Assembly: GCF_042944905.1 (NCBI RefSeq)
Contig: NZ_CP168496.1
Coordinates: 1,240,001-1,304,000 of the forward strand
DNA: 64,000 bases
Reading direction: 5' to 3'
Source of the DNA: Psychrobacillus sp042944905
GTDB taxonomy: Bacteria > Bacillota > Bacilli > Bacillales_A > Planococcaceae
In this document: positions 1-7,759 of the stretch, piece by piece
Position numbering within the stretch: position 1 is the first letter of the stretch
Layout: the number at the start of each line of letters is the position of its first letter
The notes under the pieces: model-generated
Database searches by the model: none
What the model was told of the DNA's origin: nothing
What the model saw: only the letters and a program-made list of their open reading frames with translations
Program-made: the position numbers and the translations under genes

Positions 1-801
1 TCTAAAGAACTTATGAATCAGCTAAAAGAATTGCGTTTACCAAATAGTGAACATGTATCCGTTCTTTTTGAGAAAAATACTAATCATATGAATGCATCTC
101 GAATTTCCTTTATTGATAGCGAAGACATTGCTTCTTTACAACAAGAGTTAGTTGTAAAGAATGTTCAGTTAAAATATGGAATAGATTCTTCTAATTTATT
201 ATTGGCAGAAGTTATTAGTAGTTATTTAATGAACCGCCCAATTGGATCAGAGAAGGCTAATTGGATGTATGAAACATTGAATAATTATTTTACAACAGAT
301 CAACTTGCTGACTGGAAATCCAAACTACAAAGCAATAAAAGATTGAATGCGGAAAAACTAGACAAATTATTGTCTAATACTATTGGTCTAAAGACTTCCT
401 ATTTTACTTTTAATATGCAGTTTAGTTCGGAAAATTTCCCATTATTATTTGAAGACTCTCGAACGGTTTATATAAATGAATTACAACAAGAGAATATGAA
501 AGTATTGTTCAAAGATGGTAAGGTACTTTATGCTGCTGAGCCACTACTTGCAGTATTAGGTTACACACTAAAAGATACAAATAAAGGACTTTTCGTTCAA
601 AATACCTCAAGAGCTTTTCGATTTCCAATTCATGAACCTTTTTATGTATTAAACGAAAAAAGATTTGATGCAATGTCAGAACCATTTGAAAAAATAGGGT
701 CGGTTTATTATATTGAAGAAGCGTGGATGATTCGATTGTTTTTAGTTGACATTAGTAAGCAGGATAAACGAATTACGATTACACAATCTGCGCTATTTTA
801 A
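1..801 (+). CDS. Unrecognised protein, 5' end cut by window; possible stalk-like C-terminus
   Basis: The reading frame is open from the first base, so the start lies outside the window and 266 C-terminal residues are visible. I do not recognise the family. The last 110 residues have a pattern like copper-amine-oxidase N-terminal (stalk) domains: short beta segments, a 'KVLYAAEPLLAVLGY' segment and a second unit ending 'YYIEEAWMIRLF'. This similarity is weak and judged by eye. No signal peptide can be assessed because the N-terminus is missing. It lies 103 nt upstream of rsmD, and a stem-loop element fills the gap. Function unknown. Confidence 0.55.
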   Translation, partial: SKELMNQLKELRLPNSEHVSVLFEKNTNHMNASRISFIDSEDIASLQQELVVKNVQLKYGIDSSNLLLAEVISSYLMNRPIGSEKANWMYETLNNYFTTDQLADWKSKLQSNKRLNAEKLDKLLSNTIGLKTSYFTFNMQFSSENFPLLFEDSRTVYINELQQENMKVLFKDGKVLYAAEPLLAVLGYTLKDTNKGLFVQNTSRAFRFPIHEPFYVLNEKRFDAMSEPFEKIGSVYYIEEAWMIRLFLVDISKQDKRITITQSALF

Positions 802-805
802 CTTA

Positions 806-889
806 GTTCAGCATCACTTATATGTGGTGAGATGAACGAAATAATTTAAAGTAAATTCTGGACGTACATACGCCAAGGCAAATTTGATA
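806..889 (+). repeat. Copy A of the 5'-UTR stem-loop repeat (right half) before rsmD
   Basis: Bases 851-889 share the block 'TCTGGACGTA..TA.GCCAAGGC.AATTTGATA' with the elements before bshC and lspA. The left arm of those elements (GGCGGATG..CAGATTTT) is not present here. A small hairpin at 806-837 occupies that place (GTTCA pairs with TGAAC, TCAC with GTGA). The element ends about 15 nt before the rsmD start codon, directly abutting the ribosome binding site. See the copies at 12534-12653 and 39656-39745. Confidence 0.6.
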
Positions 890-904
890 GCTAGGAGAAA
901 CTAG

Positions 905-1471
905 ATGAGAGTAATATCAGGATCAAGAAAAGGGTTACCTTTAAAAGCAGTACCAGGAACAAATACGAGACCCACAACAGATAAAGTAAAAGAATCTATT
1001 TTTAATATGATTGGTCCATATTTCGATGGAGGTATTGCTGTCGATTTATTTGCCGGAAGTGGGAGTTTAGGGATTGAAGCGATGAGTCGAGGAATCGATA
1101 CTTGCGTTTTTATTGAAAAAGACCAAAAAGCGCTGCAAACGATTATAGAAAATTTAAAGAAGTGCCGATTGGAAGAATCGAGTGAACTATACAAAATCGA
1201 TGCTTCTAGAGCTATAAAAGCATTTGAAAAAAGGGAGCTTTCCATTGATTTGTTATTCGTAGATCCTCCTTATAACAAAATATTATTTTACGATTTAGCT
1301 AAAAAAATTGTAGAAACTGGATGTATGAATGATACGGGGATTATTGTTTGCGAGCATGATAAAACGGTTGACTTAGAAACTGATTTAGGAACTTTTACGC
1401 TTGTTAAACGAGAAATTTATGGAAGTACTATTATTTCAATTTATCGTAAACGTATAGAAGAGGTGAATTAA
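905..1471 (+). CDS. rsmD: 16S rRNA (guanine-966 N2)-methyltransferase RsmD
   Basis: SAM-dependent methyltransferase that acts on the small ribosomal subunit in the cytoplasm. The 188 residues match the usual family length. Motif I is DLFAGSGSLG at residues 47-56 and the catalytic N6/N2 motif DPPY is at 120-123, both typical of RsmD/YlbH. The ATG at 905 follows an AGGAG-type site at 894-898. It runs 1 nt from coaD, reproducing the ylbH-ylbI pair of Bacillus. The 5' leader contains copy A of the stem-loop repeat, the only hint of regulation. Confidence 0.95.
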   Translation: MRVISGSRKGLPLKAVPGTNTRPTTDKVKESIFNMIGPYFDGGIAVDLFAGSGSLGIEAMSRGIDTCVFIEKDQKALQTIIENLKKCRLEESSELYKIDASRAIKAFEKRELSIDLLFVDPPYNKILFYDLAKKIVETGCMNDTGIIVCEHDKTVDLETDLGTFTLVKREIYGSTIISIYRKRIEEVN

Positions 1472-1472
1472 A

Positions 1473-1958
1473 TTGGTTAAAATTGCAGTCGTACCAGGGA
1501 GTTTTGATCCGATTACAAATGGACATTTAGACATTATTACACGAGGAGCATCGATTTTTGAACAAGTAAATGTTGTGGTGTTAAATAACTCCTCTAAAAA
1601 TCCTTTATTCTCCGTTGAAGAACGAGTAAAACTTATTGAAGATGCAACTGCACATCTTCCAAATGTTAGAGTAGAGACATTTTCAGGATTATTAATGGAC
1701 TATGCAGAAAACGTAAATGCGAGCGCTATCATTAGAGGATTGCGAGCAGTATCCGACTTTGAATATGAAATGCAAATTACTTCGATGAACCGGGTGTTGA
1801 ATGATGAAATCGAAACTTTCTTTATCATGACTAAAAACCAATATTCGTTTTTAAGTTCTAGTATAGTAAAAGAAGTTGCAAAATATGGCGGATACATTGG
1901 AGAACTTGTACCACCTCAAGTCGAAGCTGCGCTTAAAATCAAATATGACACTAACTAA
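1473..1958 (+). CDS. coaD: Phosphopantetheine adenylyltransferase
   Basis: Catalyses the adenylylation of 4'-phosphopantetheine to dephospho-CoA, the fourth step of CoA synthesis. It is a 161-residue nucleotidyltransferase. TNGH at 15-18 is the T/HxGH nucleotide motif, RGLR at 88-91 is a substrate loop, and SSSIVKEV at 128-135 matches the ISSS signature. The start is TTG at 1473, one base after the rsmD stop, with AGAGGTG upstream as ribosome binding site. The two genes are therefore co-transcribed and end at the strong terminator that begins on the coaD stop codon. Confidence 0.96.
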   Translation: MVKIAVVPGSFDPITNGHLDIITRGASIFEQVNVVVLNNSSKNPLFSVEERVKLIEDATAHLPNVRVETFSGLLMDYAENVNASAIIRGLRAVSDFEYEMQITSMNRVLNDEIETFFIMTKNQYSFLSSSIVKEVAKYGGYIGELVPPQVEAALKIKYDTN

Positions 1959-1987
1959 CCTTGCAATCTTTGCAAGGTTTTTTTTTC
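1957..1987 (+). terminator. Rho-independent terminator of rsmD-coaD
   Basis: A 10-bp stem AACCTTGCAA/TTGCAAGGTT with loop TCT is followed by a run of T. The stem starts inside the coaD stop codon. Confidence 0.9.
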
Positions 1988-2021
1988 CTTATTTAGCTCC
2001 TCTAAATATTTTCACTACACG

Positions 2022-2074
2022 AATGTTACGGGAACGTTACGGGTGCCTGGCACCCGTAACGTTCCCGTAACATT
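2022..2074. repeat. Perfect 53-nt palindrome
   Basis: Bases 2022-2047 are exactly complementary to 2049-2074 (26 bp, single-base spacer at 2048). The core is GGGTGCCTGGCACCC. There is no T run on either side, so it is not a standard terminator, although it lies between the convergent genes coaD and ylbJ. The GTGCC/GGCAC core recalls REP-type palindromes found in many bacteria; that link is an inference. Confidence 0.9.
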
Positions 2075-2083
2075 AAGTGATAT

Positions 2084-2965
2084 TCATGCTACGAAATAGA
2101 AGATTGTTGGGATCAGGATTACGTGTAGTATGCGGAAAAGTAAATATTTCCGAATAGAAATACCTGCTTTTTGTGCTAAAACGATTATTTGCATATGGAT
2201 ACTTATCCCACTAAACGCAATGATTAGTGCAACAATTACAGGAAGCATAGCTTTCCCGGATAATATTTCTCCTGCGAGACTAATTCCTCCAGTCATTTCA
2301 AAGAATGAAGCAACAAATACTAACAAAAGTGGTGAGATGGAAGGAAGTATCTCCTTTATCGATTCAAATACAATGATACTCACGGTGGTAAAGAATACCA
2401 CAGTCGTCCCAATGAGCAACAATATTTGCGAGGTTTCTTTAATGCTTTCTTGAAATGGTGAGGCTGATAGTTTAGTTGTCTCAACATTCATTTGAATAGT
2501 GGGAGATAATATGATGAATACTAATAAGAATAAAAAATTTACTACATGAATAATGATTAACAATTTCAAACCCGAAATCTCTGCCTGAAAAATATTAATA
2601 CCTACGAATCCAATAACAAACATTGGGCTTGGTGCGTGGCAAATTGCCAATAACCAACTCGCATTGCGATTATTTAAAGTCCCCATTTCCTTAAGTGAGG
2701 AAATGATGGCTGCCCCGCTCGGAAACCCTCCTATAGCACTCAAAAGGAAAATATTAATATATAGTTTGAACTTATTTTGAGTTTTTAAAAAAGTGTTTTG
2801 AGATCGTATAAACATCTGCGTGATCACCAGGTATGGAAGTAAATAAGGGAGTAAAGCTGTCGTGAATATCCGCATTCCTTCAATTGCTCCTTTATGCGCA
2901 ACACCAGGTTGCAAAAACAGAAGAGTAATAAGGACCCAACTACTAAGCGTTATTATTTTGTGCAA
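2084..2965 (-). CDS. ylbJ: Sporulation integral membrane protein YlbJ (short form)
   Basis: A very hydrophobic protein of 293 residues with about seven or eight predicted membrane segments. A glycine-rich 'GGFPSGAAI' segment near residue 78 and 'CHAPSPMFVIGF' near 108 are typical of the YlbJ/nucleoside-recognition (Gate) family. In B. subtilis YlbJ is needed for spore properties and also lies between coaD and ylbL. The B. subtilis protein is about 400 residues, so this one is clearly shorter. The visible N-terminus is a plausible membrane start with no obvious upstream extension. The gene is convergent with coaD. The adjacent ylbK of B. subtilis is not present. Confidence 0.8.
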   Translation of the reverse strand: MHKIITLSSWVLITLLFLQPGVAHKGAIEGMRIFTTALLPYLLPYLVITQMFIRSQNTFLKTQNKFKLYINIFLLSAIGGFPSGAAIISSLKEMGTLNNRNASWLLAICHAPSPMFVIGFVGINIFQAEISGLKLLIIIHVVNFLFLLVFIILSPTIQMNVETTKLSASPFQESIKETSQILLLIGTTVVFFTTVSIIVFESIKEILPSISPLLLVFVASFFEMTGGISLAGEILSGKAMLPVIVALIIAFSGISIHMQIIVLAQKAGISIRKYLLFRILHVILIPTIFYFVA

Positions 2966-3198
2966 TTGAATTCATCCTTTTGTGCTGATTAGAAAATTCT
3001 GCTTTCCTATTCAGTTATTGTCTTGCATCTAGCCATCATCCGTTTGAAGAAAATTGTTGCTCCTCCTGGCCAAGTTCGTCACAATATTTTTTTGAAAAAT
3101 GGGAGGTTAACATTTTATTTAATATTTATTTTGTCAGAAAAAAATGGAAGTGATAAACTTATTAGTATTAAAAAACGAAAGGAAGGGATAAATAAATT

Positions 3199-4248
3199 AT
3201 GTTCAATAAAAAACCGATAATTTTTCTATTAATTTTAGCGATAGTTGCATCCCTAGCCTTTTATCCAATGGATTCTTATATATCCAAACCAGGAGGAGCC
3301 TATGAACTATCACCATTTGTTCAAGTAGAAGGTGGAGATGAAAATGACAAAGGAATGATGAGTCTTCTAACAATCTCCTTAGCAAAAGCGACACCATTAA
3401 CTTATCTGTATGCAAAAATAGCTGACAATCGGAAAATTTATAAAGCAGAGCAAATTCGTAATCCTGATGAAGATGAAAAAGAATATAATATTCGTCAATT
3501 AAAGCTTATGTCTGATTCTCAATTTAATGCTATATCTGTAGCATTTAATCGTGCAAATAAGCCTTATCACATCATAAATAATGGGATATTTATTTTTAAT
3601 GTTTTAAAGAATAGTGCAGCAGATGGTATTTTAGAACCCGGCGATAAAATAATTGGTTTGGATAATTTATCTGATCTAACCGAGGAAAAACTAAAAACTT
3701 ATTTAAGCGGGAAAGGAGAAGGCGATGTAATCCAATTGACAGTTGAAAGAAACAAAGAAACGCTAAAAAAAGAAGTAACACTAAAAACAGTACCTGGCAT
3801 TCTTGATAAACCAGGTATAGGGGTTTCGTATACGGAAGATAAAAAAGTGGAAACTACTCCAGCTGTTCATATGAATTCAGAGGATATTGGAGGGCCTTCT
3901 GCAGGTCTTATGTTTACCCTAGAAATTTTGAATCAGCTCTTACCAGAAGATATTTCAAAAGGATATAATATTGCTGGAACTGGAGAAATGAAACCAGATG
4001 GAACAATTGGACGAATCGGAGGTATCGATTTAAAAGTAATTGCAGCAGATCGCAAAGGAATTGAAATTATGTTTGCACCAGATGATGAAATTGATCCTGC
4101 CATTTTAGCAAATAATCCAGGTCTGACATCTAACTATGAGGAAGCGTTAAAATCTGCAAAAAAAATAGGCACAAAAATGAAAATTGTGCCTGTTAAAACA
4201 GTGGATGATGCCCTTGTCTATTTAGAAAAATTAGAACCAAAGAAATAG
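3199..4248 (+). CDS. ylbL: Membrane-anchored PDZ/Lon-type serine protease YlbL (SepM-like)
   Basis: A 349-residue protein with an N-terminal membrane anchor (residues 6-22), a PDZ domain (about 120-195) and a C-terminal Lon-type protease domain. The catalytic Ser-Lys dyad is visible: Ser234 in GPSAG (232-236) and Lys279 in GGIDLK. Family members include the streptococcal pheromone protease SepM and B. subtilis YlbL, which cleaves the SOS division inhibitor YneA. The active site should face outside the cell. The ATG at 3199 follows AAGGAAGGGA. An upstream extension that opens at 3023 in another frame has no ribosome site. Convergent with tmcAL, with no gap between the stops. Confidence 0.92.
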   Translation: MFNKKPIIFLLILAIVASLAFYPMDSYISKPGGAYELSPFVQVEGGDENDKGMMSLLTISLAKATPLTYLYAKIADNRKIYKAEQIRNPDEDEKEYNIRQLKLMSDSQFNAISVAFNRANKPYHIINNGIFIFNVLKNSAADGILEPGDKIIGLDNLSDLTEEKLKTYLSGKGEGDVIQLTVERNKETLKKEVTLKTVPGILDKPGIGVSYTEDKKVETTPAVHMNSEDIGGPSAGLMFTLEILNQLLPEDISKGYNIAGTGEMKPDGTIGRIGGIDLKVIAADRKGIEIMFAPDDEIDPAILANNPGLTSNYEEALKSAKKIGTKMKIVPVKTVDDALVYLEKLEPKK

Positions 4249-5466
4249 TTAATGAATGATTGGGGTGATTCTATAATCACTTCCAATCATTTTTTGTGCA
4301 TAAGCAGATTGTAATCCTAAATAATATAAGTTCGCGGTTTTTACATCAAGCGCAAGCATGTCGTTGTCTTTATATGCAGCTACTCTACTTACAAGAGGTA
4401 GTGGCAAATCTTTTTTGATGGATTGCAAGTAAGCCTGTCCATTTTTACTCATCGCTAATGGACGTATATAAGTTGGTAAATCGAATGACTTTAATTGTCC
4501 CCAAGTAAAATCATTGTAAATATGCGTCATCATTCGTTGAATCCTAGTCCAGGTAAAGCGCTTAGATTTTATTTGCTCCATAAACGCCTGGAATGTCTCG
4601 TTCTTAATAGCGGCATTCCAAATGGCGTTTTCCATTCCTTCCGTCACTTCTGCGAAAGTAGCTAATCGCTCTTTTGAATGACGTAAAATAATCAAACGGA
4701 GAATCGGCCAAAATCTTTCCCAACTTCCGAAAGATTGGAAAGTAGATTTCCACCTACTTAATTCATCTAAGCTTGTACCTGGTAAAAAATTTTGAATGGC
4801 AGAGAGATCCAGTTCACCAAATAATACTTTTCGTATTCCTGTAGCGCTTGCTATGGTTTCGGAAGGTTTCGCTTCATCATGATAGTTTGCAACAACTCGG
4901 TGGATTGTTTCGGACCTTATGGATGCATGTAACCGATACGCTGCCTCAATATAATGATAGCCTAAAATATTATTTGGCTTTGACAAATCGACTAAAGGTA
5001 AGGAGGAATCTTCTGAGACAACTTTATACGCTTCGTTCAATGCTTTTGGATAGCTAATGCCTTGCTTCATGAAATTTGAAATCGCTGTATTATATTCTTC
5101 CTTTTTGGTAGATAATAAGTGATAAGTATGATGAAAAGCTTCTAAAGAGCCCTCTTCGCTACCAAAACAAAAAGCTTCACATTTCAACGCATCCAATAAA
5201 AAGATGGCACCTTTTGCAAAATCACTTGCCTGTGCTGTTGCAAATGCATAAGGTAATTCAATTACTAAGTCCACCCCAGCAGAAAGAGCCATTTTTGCAC
5301 GCGTCCATTTATCAACAAGTGCGGGTTCTCCGCGTTGCAAAAAATTTCCAGACATTACTGCGATAATTATGTCGCTGTTTGTCTTTATACGTGATTGATT
5401 TAAGTGATGTAAATGGCCGTTATGAAAAGGGTTGTATTCCACAACAATTCCTGTAGCTTTCATCAT
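4249..5466 (-). CDS. tmcAL: tRNA(Met) cytidine acetate ligase TmcAL
   Basis: ATP-dependent ligase that acetylates C34 of elongator tRNA-Met using acetate. It is formerly YlbM. The 405 residues fit the family. The nucleotidyltransferase motif HNGH at 15-18 lies in the conserved 'VEYNPFHNGH' start, and a 'SGNFLQRGEPALVDKWTR' block follows. It is encoded on the minus strand against ylbL and yceD. Its last codons overlap the shared terminator stem at 4255-4295. Confidence 0.94.
   Translation of the reverse strand: MMKATGIVVEYNPFHNGHLHHLNQSRIKTNSDIIIAVMSGNFLQRGEPALVDKWTRAKMALSAGVDLVIELPYAFATAQASDFAKGAIFLLDALKCEAFCFGSEEGSLEAFHHTYHLLSTKKEEYNTAISNFMKQGISYPKALNEAYKVVSEDSSLPLVDLSKPNNILGYHYIEAAYRLHASIRSETIHRVVANYHDEAKPSETIASATGIRKVLFGELDLSAIQNFLPGTSLDELSRWKSTFQSFGSWERFWPILRLIILRHSKERLATFAEVTEGMENAIWNAAIKNETFQAFMEQIKSKRFTWTRIQRMMTHIYNDFTWGQLKSFDLPTYIRPLAMSKNGQAYLQSIKKDLPLPLVSRVAAYKDNDMLALDVKTANLYYLGLQSAYAQKMIGSDYRITPIIH
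4255..4295 (+). terminator. Terminator of ylbL formed inside the 3' end of tmcAL
   Basis: The stem AATGATTGG/CCAATCATT encloses an inner stem TGATT/AATCA and is followed by TTTTT on the + strand. The hairpin lies inside the last codons of the convergent tmcAL gene. Confidence 0.75.
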
Positions 5467-5528
5467 CGATCAAATCCTTTCCTTAATCCAATTATAATGT
5501 TAAAATAATGTAGTGACAAGAAATTATC

Positions 5529-5557
5529 TTGACATCTAAAACCTGTCATTATATAAT
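5529..5557 (+). promoter_or_regulatory. Consensus sigma-A promoter for yceD-rpmF
   Basis: TTGACA (5529-5534), a 17-nt spacer, then TATAAT (5552-5557): a perfect match to both hexamers. It lies 29 nt before the yceD start codon, in the divergent gap to tmcAL. Confidence 0.9.
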
Positions 5558-5586
5558 AAATTTTGTTGTCTTGAGGTGATAATCGT

Positions 5587-6120
5587 ATGAAATGGGCAAT
5601 TCATCAATTAGCTAAATATCGTGATAACGGGATGACGTTAGATGAATTCGTGACTCTCCAAAATGTGAAGGAACGGAACCCAGACGTTCGAAGTATTTCA
5701 CCCGTTCATGTAGAAGGGCACTGCACGTTTGGTGCAGCGCAAATGACTTGTCATTTTCAGCTTTCAGGGACGCTCATTTTACCTTGTGCTCGCACCTGGG
5801 AAGATGTAGAATACCCATTTGAAATTCAATCTGATGAAATTTTCAGCTGGTCTGAAAATGCATCTGCTTTCGACTATGATAACTTCCATATAGTAGAAGG
5901 TGATGTCATTCAAGTAGATCCAGTTCTAGAAGAGTTAATCCTACTAGAAATTCCTTTGCAAGTGTATAAAGAAGGTGCAGACCAATTTAAACACGAAGGT
6001 GGAAACGGCTGGTCATATACAACAGATGATGATCTAAATGATTTGCAAGAAAATGATCAACCAAAATTGGATCCAAGACTAGCTCAATTAGCTAAGTATT
6101 TTGATCAAACAGACGAATAA
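5587..6120 (+). CDS. DUF177/YceD family protein (YlbN)
   Basis: A 177-residue soluble, acidic protein of the YceD/DUF177 family. The family is almost always encoded just upstream of rpmF and is linked to 23S rRNA metabolism in plants and bacteria; its biochemical role is not settled. A CxxxxxxxxxC-type segment ('GHCTFGAAQMTCHF', near residue 46) and a conserved 'LPCARTWEDVEYPF' block support the assignment. The start follows TTGAGGTGATA. Only 24 nt separate it from rpmF, and both are driven by the consensus promoter at 5529. Confidence 0.9.
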   Translation: MKWAIHQLAKYRDNGMTLDEFVTLQNVKERNPDVRSISPVHVEGHCTFGAAQMTCHFQLSGTLILPCARTWEDVEYPFEIQSDEIFSWSENASAFDYDNFHIVEGDVIQVDPVLEELILLEIPLQVYKEGADQFKHEGGNGWSYTTDDDLNDLQENDQPKLDPRLAQLAKYFDQTDE

Positions 6121-6144
6121 TAGATCTGTAAGGAGGTGCCAACA

Positions 6145-6318
6145 ATGGCAGTACCAGCTAGAAGAACTTCTAAAACTGTAAAAAGAAAACGTCGTACACA
6201 TTTTAAATTATCCGTACCTGGTATGGTTGCTTGTCCAAATTGTGGTGAAATGAAATTGGCTCACCGAATTTGTAAATCATGCGGTCAATACAAAGGGAAA
6301 GAAGTAGTGAGCAAATAA
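6145..6318 (+). CDS. rpmF: 50S ribosomal protein L32 (zinc-binding form)
   Basis: 57 residues beginning MAVPARRTSKTVKRKRRTH, as in other Firmicutes L32 proteins. Four cysteines at 30, 33, 43 and 46 form the CxxC...CxxC zinc ribbon, so this is the zinc-containing paralogue type. The ATG at 6145 is chosen because AAGGAGGTG at 6130-6138 is its ribosome site; the GTG at 6136 is part of that site. It is co-transcribed with yceD and followed by a terminator. Confidence 0.97.
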   Translation: MAVPARRTSKTVKRKRRTHFKLSVPGMVACPNCGEMKLAHRICKSCGQYKGKEVVSK

Positions 6319-6339
6319 TTCAGTATTTGTTCCTTAAAA

Positions 6340-6379
6340 GGCTACCAAAGAGACCATGGCTCTTCGGTAGTCTTTTTCT
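6340..6379 (+). terminator. Terminator after rpmF
   Basis: Stem GGCTACCaaAGAG pairs with CTCTtcGGTAGTC, followed by TTTTTCTC. Confidence 0.85.
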
Positions 6380-6408
6380 CTATATATTTAAAAGAGGATG
6401 TGCCTGCG

Positions 6409-7170
6409 GTGACTTATTCAATCGAAATAAAAGGCGAAATACTTATTTTTGAAATAAATAGACCTACCATTCACAATGCCATTAATAAAGAAGTAATAGA
6501 AGGATTTAAGCAATTCATACATAGCGTAAAAACAAATAAAACAATTAAACTTGCGGTAATTACAGGAGCAGGAGACAAGTCATTTTGCTCTGGAGGAGAT
6601 TTAACTGTCTTTCATCAATTGAAAACGGAAAAAGAATCGTTTGGTATGTTAAGTGAAATAGCTAAAATTCTCTATGAAGTAGCTACATTATCGATTCCGA
6701 CGATGGCGCTTATTAACGGTACTGCTGTTGGTGGAGGGTGTGAAATAGCTACATTATGTGATTATCGTCTAGTAAAAAAAGAAGCGAAATGCGGATTTAT
6801 TCAAGGGAAATTAGCGATTACTTCAGGGTGGGGTGGAGGAACATATTTGTTTGAAAAGGGAATGAGGCATGATCATGCTCTTCGAATGCTTACAGAAGCT
6901 GAGCCCTATTCTGCGGAGCAACTATTATCGATTGGTTGGGCCACGGAACTTTTTGAGGGAGATAAACTAGTTGCATTAAATAAGTTTACTCGTAAAATGA
7001 TTGTTCCCCATTCCTCTGTTTTACAAGCCTATAAAACCCAAGCGATTAGAAAATGGGTGCAAACAAAATTATATGAACGTGTGATGGAAGAAGTAGCAAC
7101 TTGTGCAGTTCTTTGGGAACAAGAAATTCATCACGAGGCAGTTGATTTATTTTTAGAGAAAAAGAAATAA
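6409..7170 (+). CDS. Crotonase-fold enzyme, possibly an acyl-CoA decarboxylase rather than a hydratase
   Basis: A 253-residue enoyl-CoA hydratase/isomerase superfamily protein. The oxyanion-hole segments 'CSGGDL' (60-65) and 'GGGCE' (108-112) are clear. The first crotonase glutamate is kept (Glu112). The second, found in 'QPE' of true hydratases, is replaced by Lys134 in 'GKLAITSGWGGGT'. This segment is closer to ethylmalonyl/methylmalonyl-CoA decarboxylase-like members ('xxxGxxPxWGG'). The GTG at 6409 is preferred to the GTG at 6400 because GAGG at 6394 is too close to the latter. Substrate unknown. The acyl-CoA carboxylase cluster lies 600 nt downstream, beyond rsfA. Confidence 0.85.
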   Translation: MTYSIEIKGEILIFEINRPTIHNAINKEVIEGFKQFIHSVKTNKTIKLAVITGAGDKSFCSGGDLTVFHQLKTEKESFGMLSEIAKILYEVATLSIPTMALINGTAVGGGCEIATLCDYRLVKKEAKCGFIQGKLAITSGWGGGTYLFEKGMRHDHALRMLTEAEPYSAEQLLSIGWATELFEGDKLVALNKFTRKMIVPHSSVLQAYKTQAIRKWVQTKLYERVMEEVATCAVLWEQEIHHEAVDLFLEKKK

Positions 7171-7231
7171 AATCTAGAGTCTATTTGTACCCACTTTGCA
7201 TATATTAGTAAAAAAGCAAAGGGTGATAAAC

Positions 7232-7624
7232 ATGAATGTTAAAATTAGAAAAGATAGCTGGTCCGTGGAAGAAGACAATCTATTAAAAGAGTTAGTTTTA
7301 AAGAAAATAGAGCAGGGTCATACGCAAATTTCTGGATTTGAAGAAGCAAGCATTTTGTTAGGTCGCTCCAAACAAGCTTGTGCTTTTAGGTGGAACAAAA
7401 ACCTACGACCAATTGTCTTACAAAGAAAAACTTCTATAAAACCTACAGTTGCGAAAGAAGTTCCTGACTCTTCTACTTTACAAAATCATCTACAGTTGGC
7501 TATGGAAAGTTATGATGAAATGAGACAGTCATATGATGAAATTGCTAACGCGTACAATTTATTAAAAAGAGATTATGAACAATTAGTAAATTGGGTAAAA
7601 CAAGGAATAACACATATAGAATAA
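7232..7624 (+). CDS. rsfA: Prespore-specific transcriptional regulator RsfA
   Basis: A 130-residue protein with an N-terminal Myb/SANT-like DNA-binding domain (about residues 5-55: 'SWSVEEDNLLKELVL...GRSKQACAFRWNK') and a C-terminal coiled-coil stretch (about 80-125). RsfA modulates sigma-F-dependent genes in the forespore of Bacillus. It replaces ylbO in the syntenic order. The ATG at 7232 has AAAGGGTGA upstream; a longer TTG-started version (7196) has none. Ends at a terminator. Confidence 0.88.
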   Translation: MNVKIRKDSWSVEEDNLLKELVLKKIEQGHTQISGFEEASILLGRSKQACAFRWNKNLRPIVLQRKTSIKPTVAKEVPDSSTLQNHLQLAMESYDEMRQSYDEIANAYNLLKRDYEQLVNWVKQGITHIE

Positions 7625-7635
7625 GGTTTAAATTA

Positions 7636-7662
7636 AGTCTCTAATAGTAGAGGCTTTTTTTT
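7636..7662 (+). terminator. Terminator after rsfA
   Basis: Stem AGTCTCTA/TAGAGGCT (one G-T pair) followed by eight T. Confidence 0.85.
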
Positions 7663-7685
7663 GAACAAAAAAATTTTATATTTAG

Positions 7686-7713
7686 TTGAAATCGCTTTCA
7701 ACATTCGTATAGA
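7686..7713 (+). promoter_or_regulatory. CcpA cre site overlapping the promoter of the acyl-CoA carboxylase cluster
   Basis: TGAAATCGCTTTCA at 7687-7700 fits the cre consensus TGWAANCGNTNWCA at every position. It overlaps a possible -35 (TTGAAA, 7686-7691) that is 16 nt from a weak -10 (TATAGA, 7708-7713). Binding there would block transcription, so carbon catabolite repression of the cluster is inferred. Confidence 0.7.
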
Positions 7714-7759
7714 CTAATAGGGATGGGCAACACGTTTTTTTACTTAGGGGGTAAGGATA

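Noticed and set aside
3023..3220. 65-codon frame before ylbL
   Set aside because: Overlaps the ylbL start in another frame and lacks a ribosome site; it is not YlbK.
7190..7215. Forespore (sigma-F) promoter before rsfA (GCATA at 7198)
   Set aside because: The only -10-like sequence overlaps the ribosome site, leaving no room for a leader.
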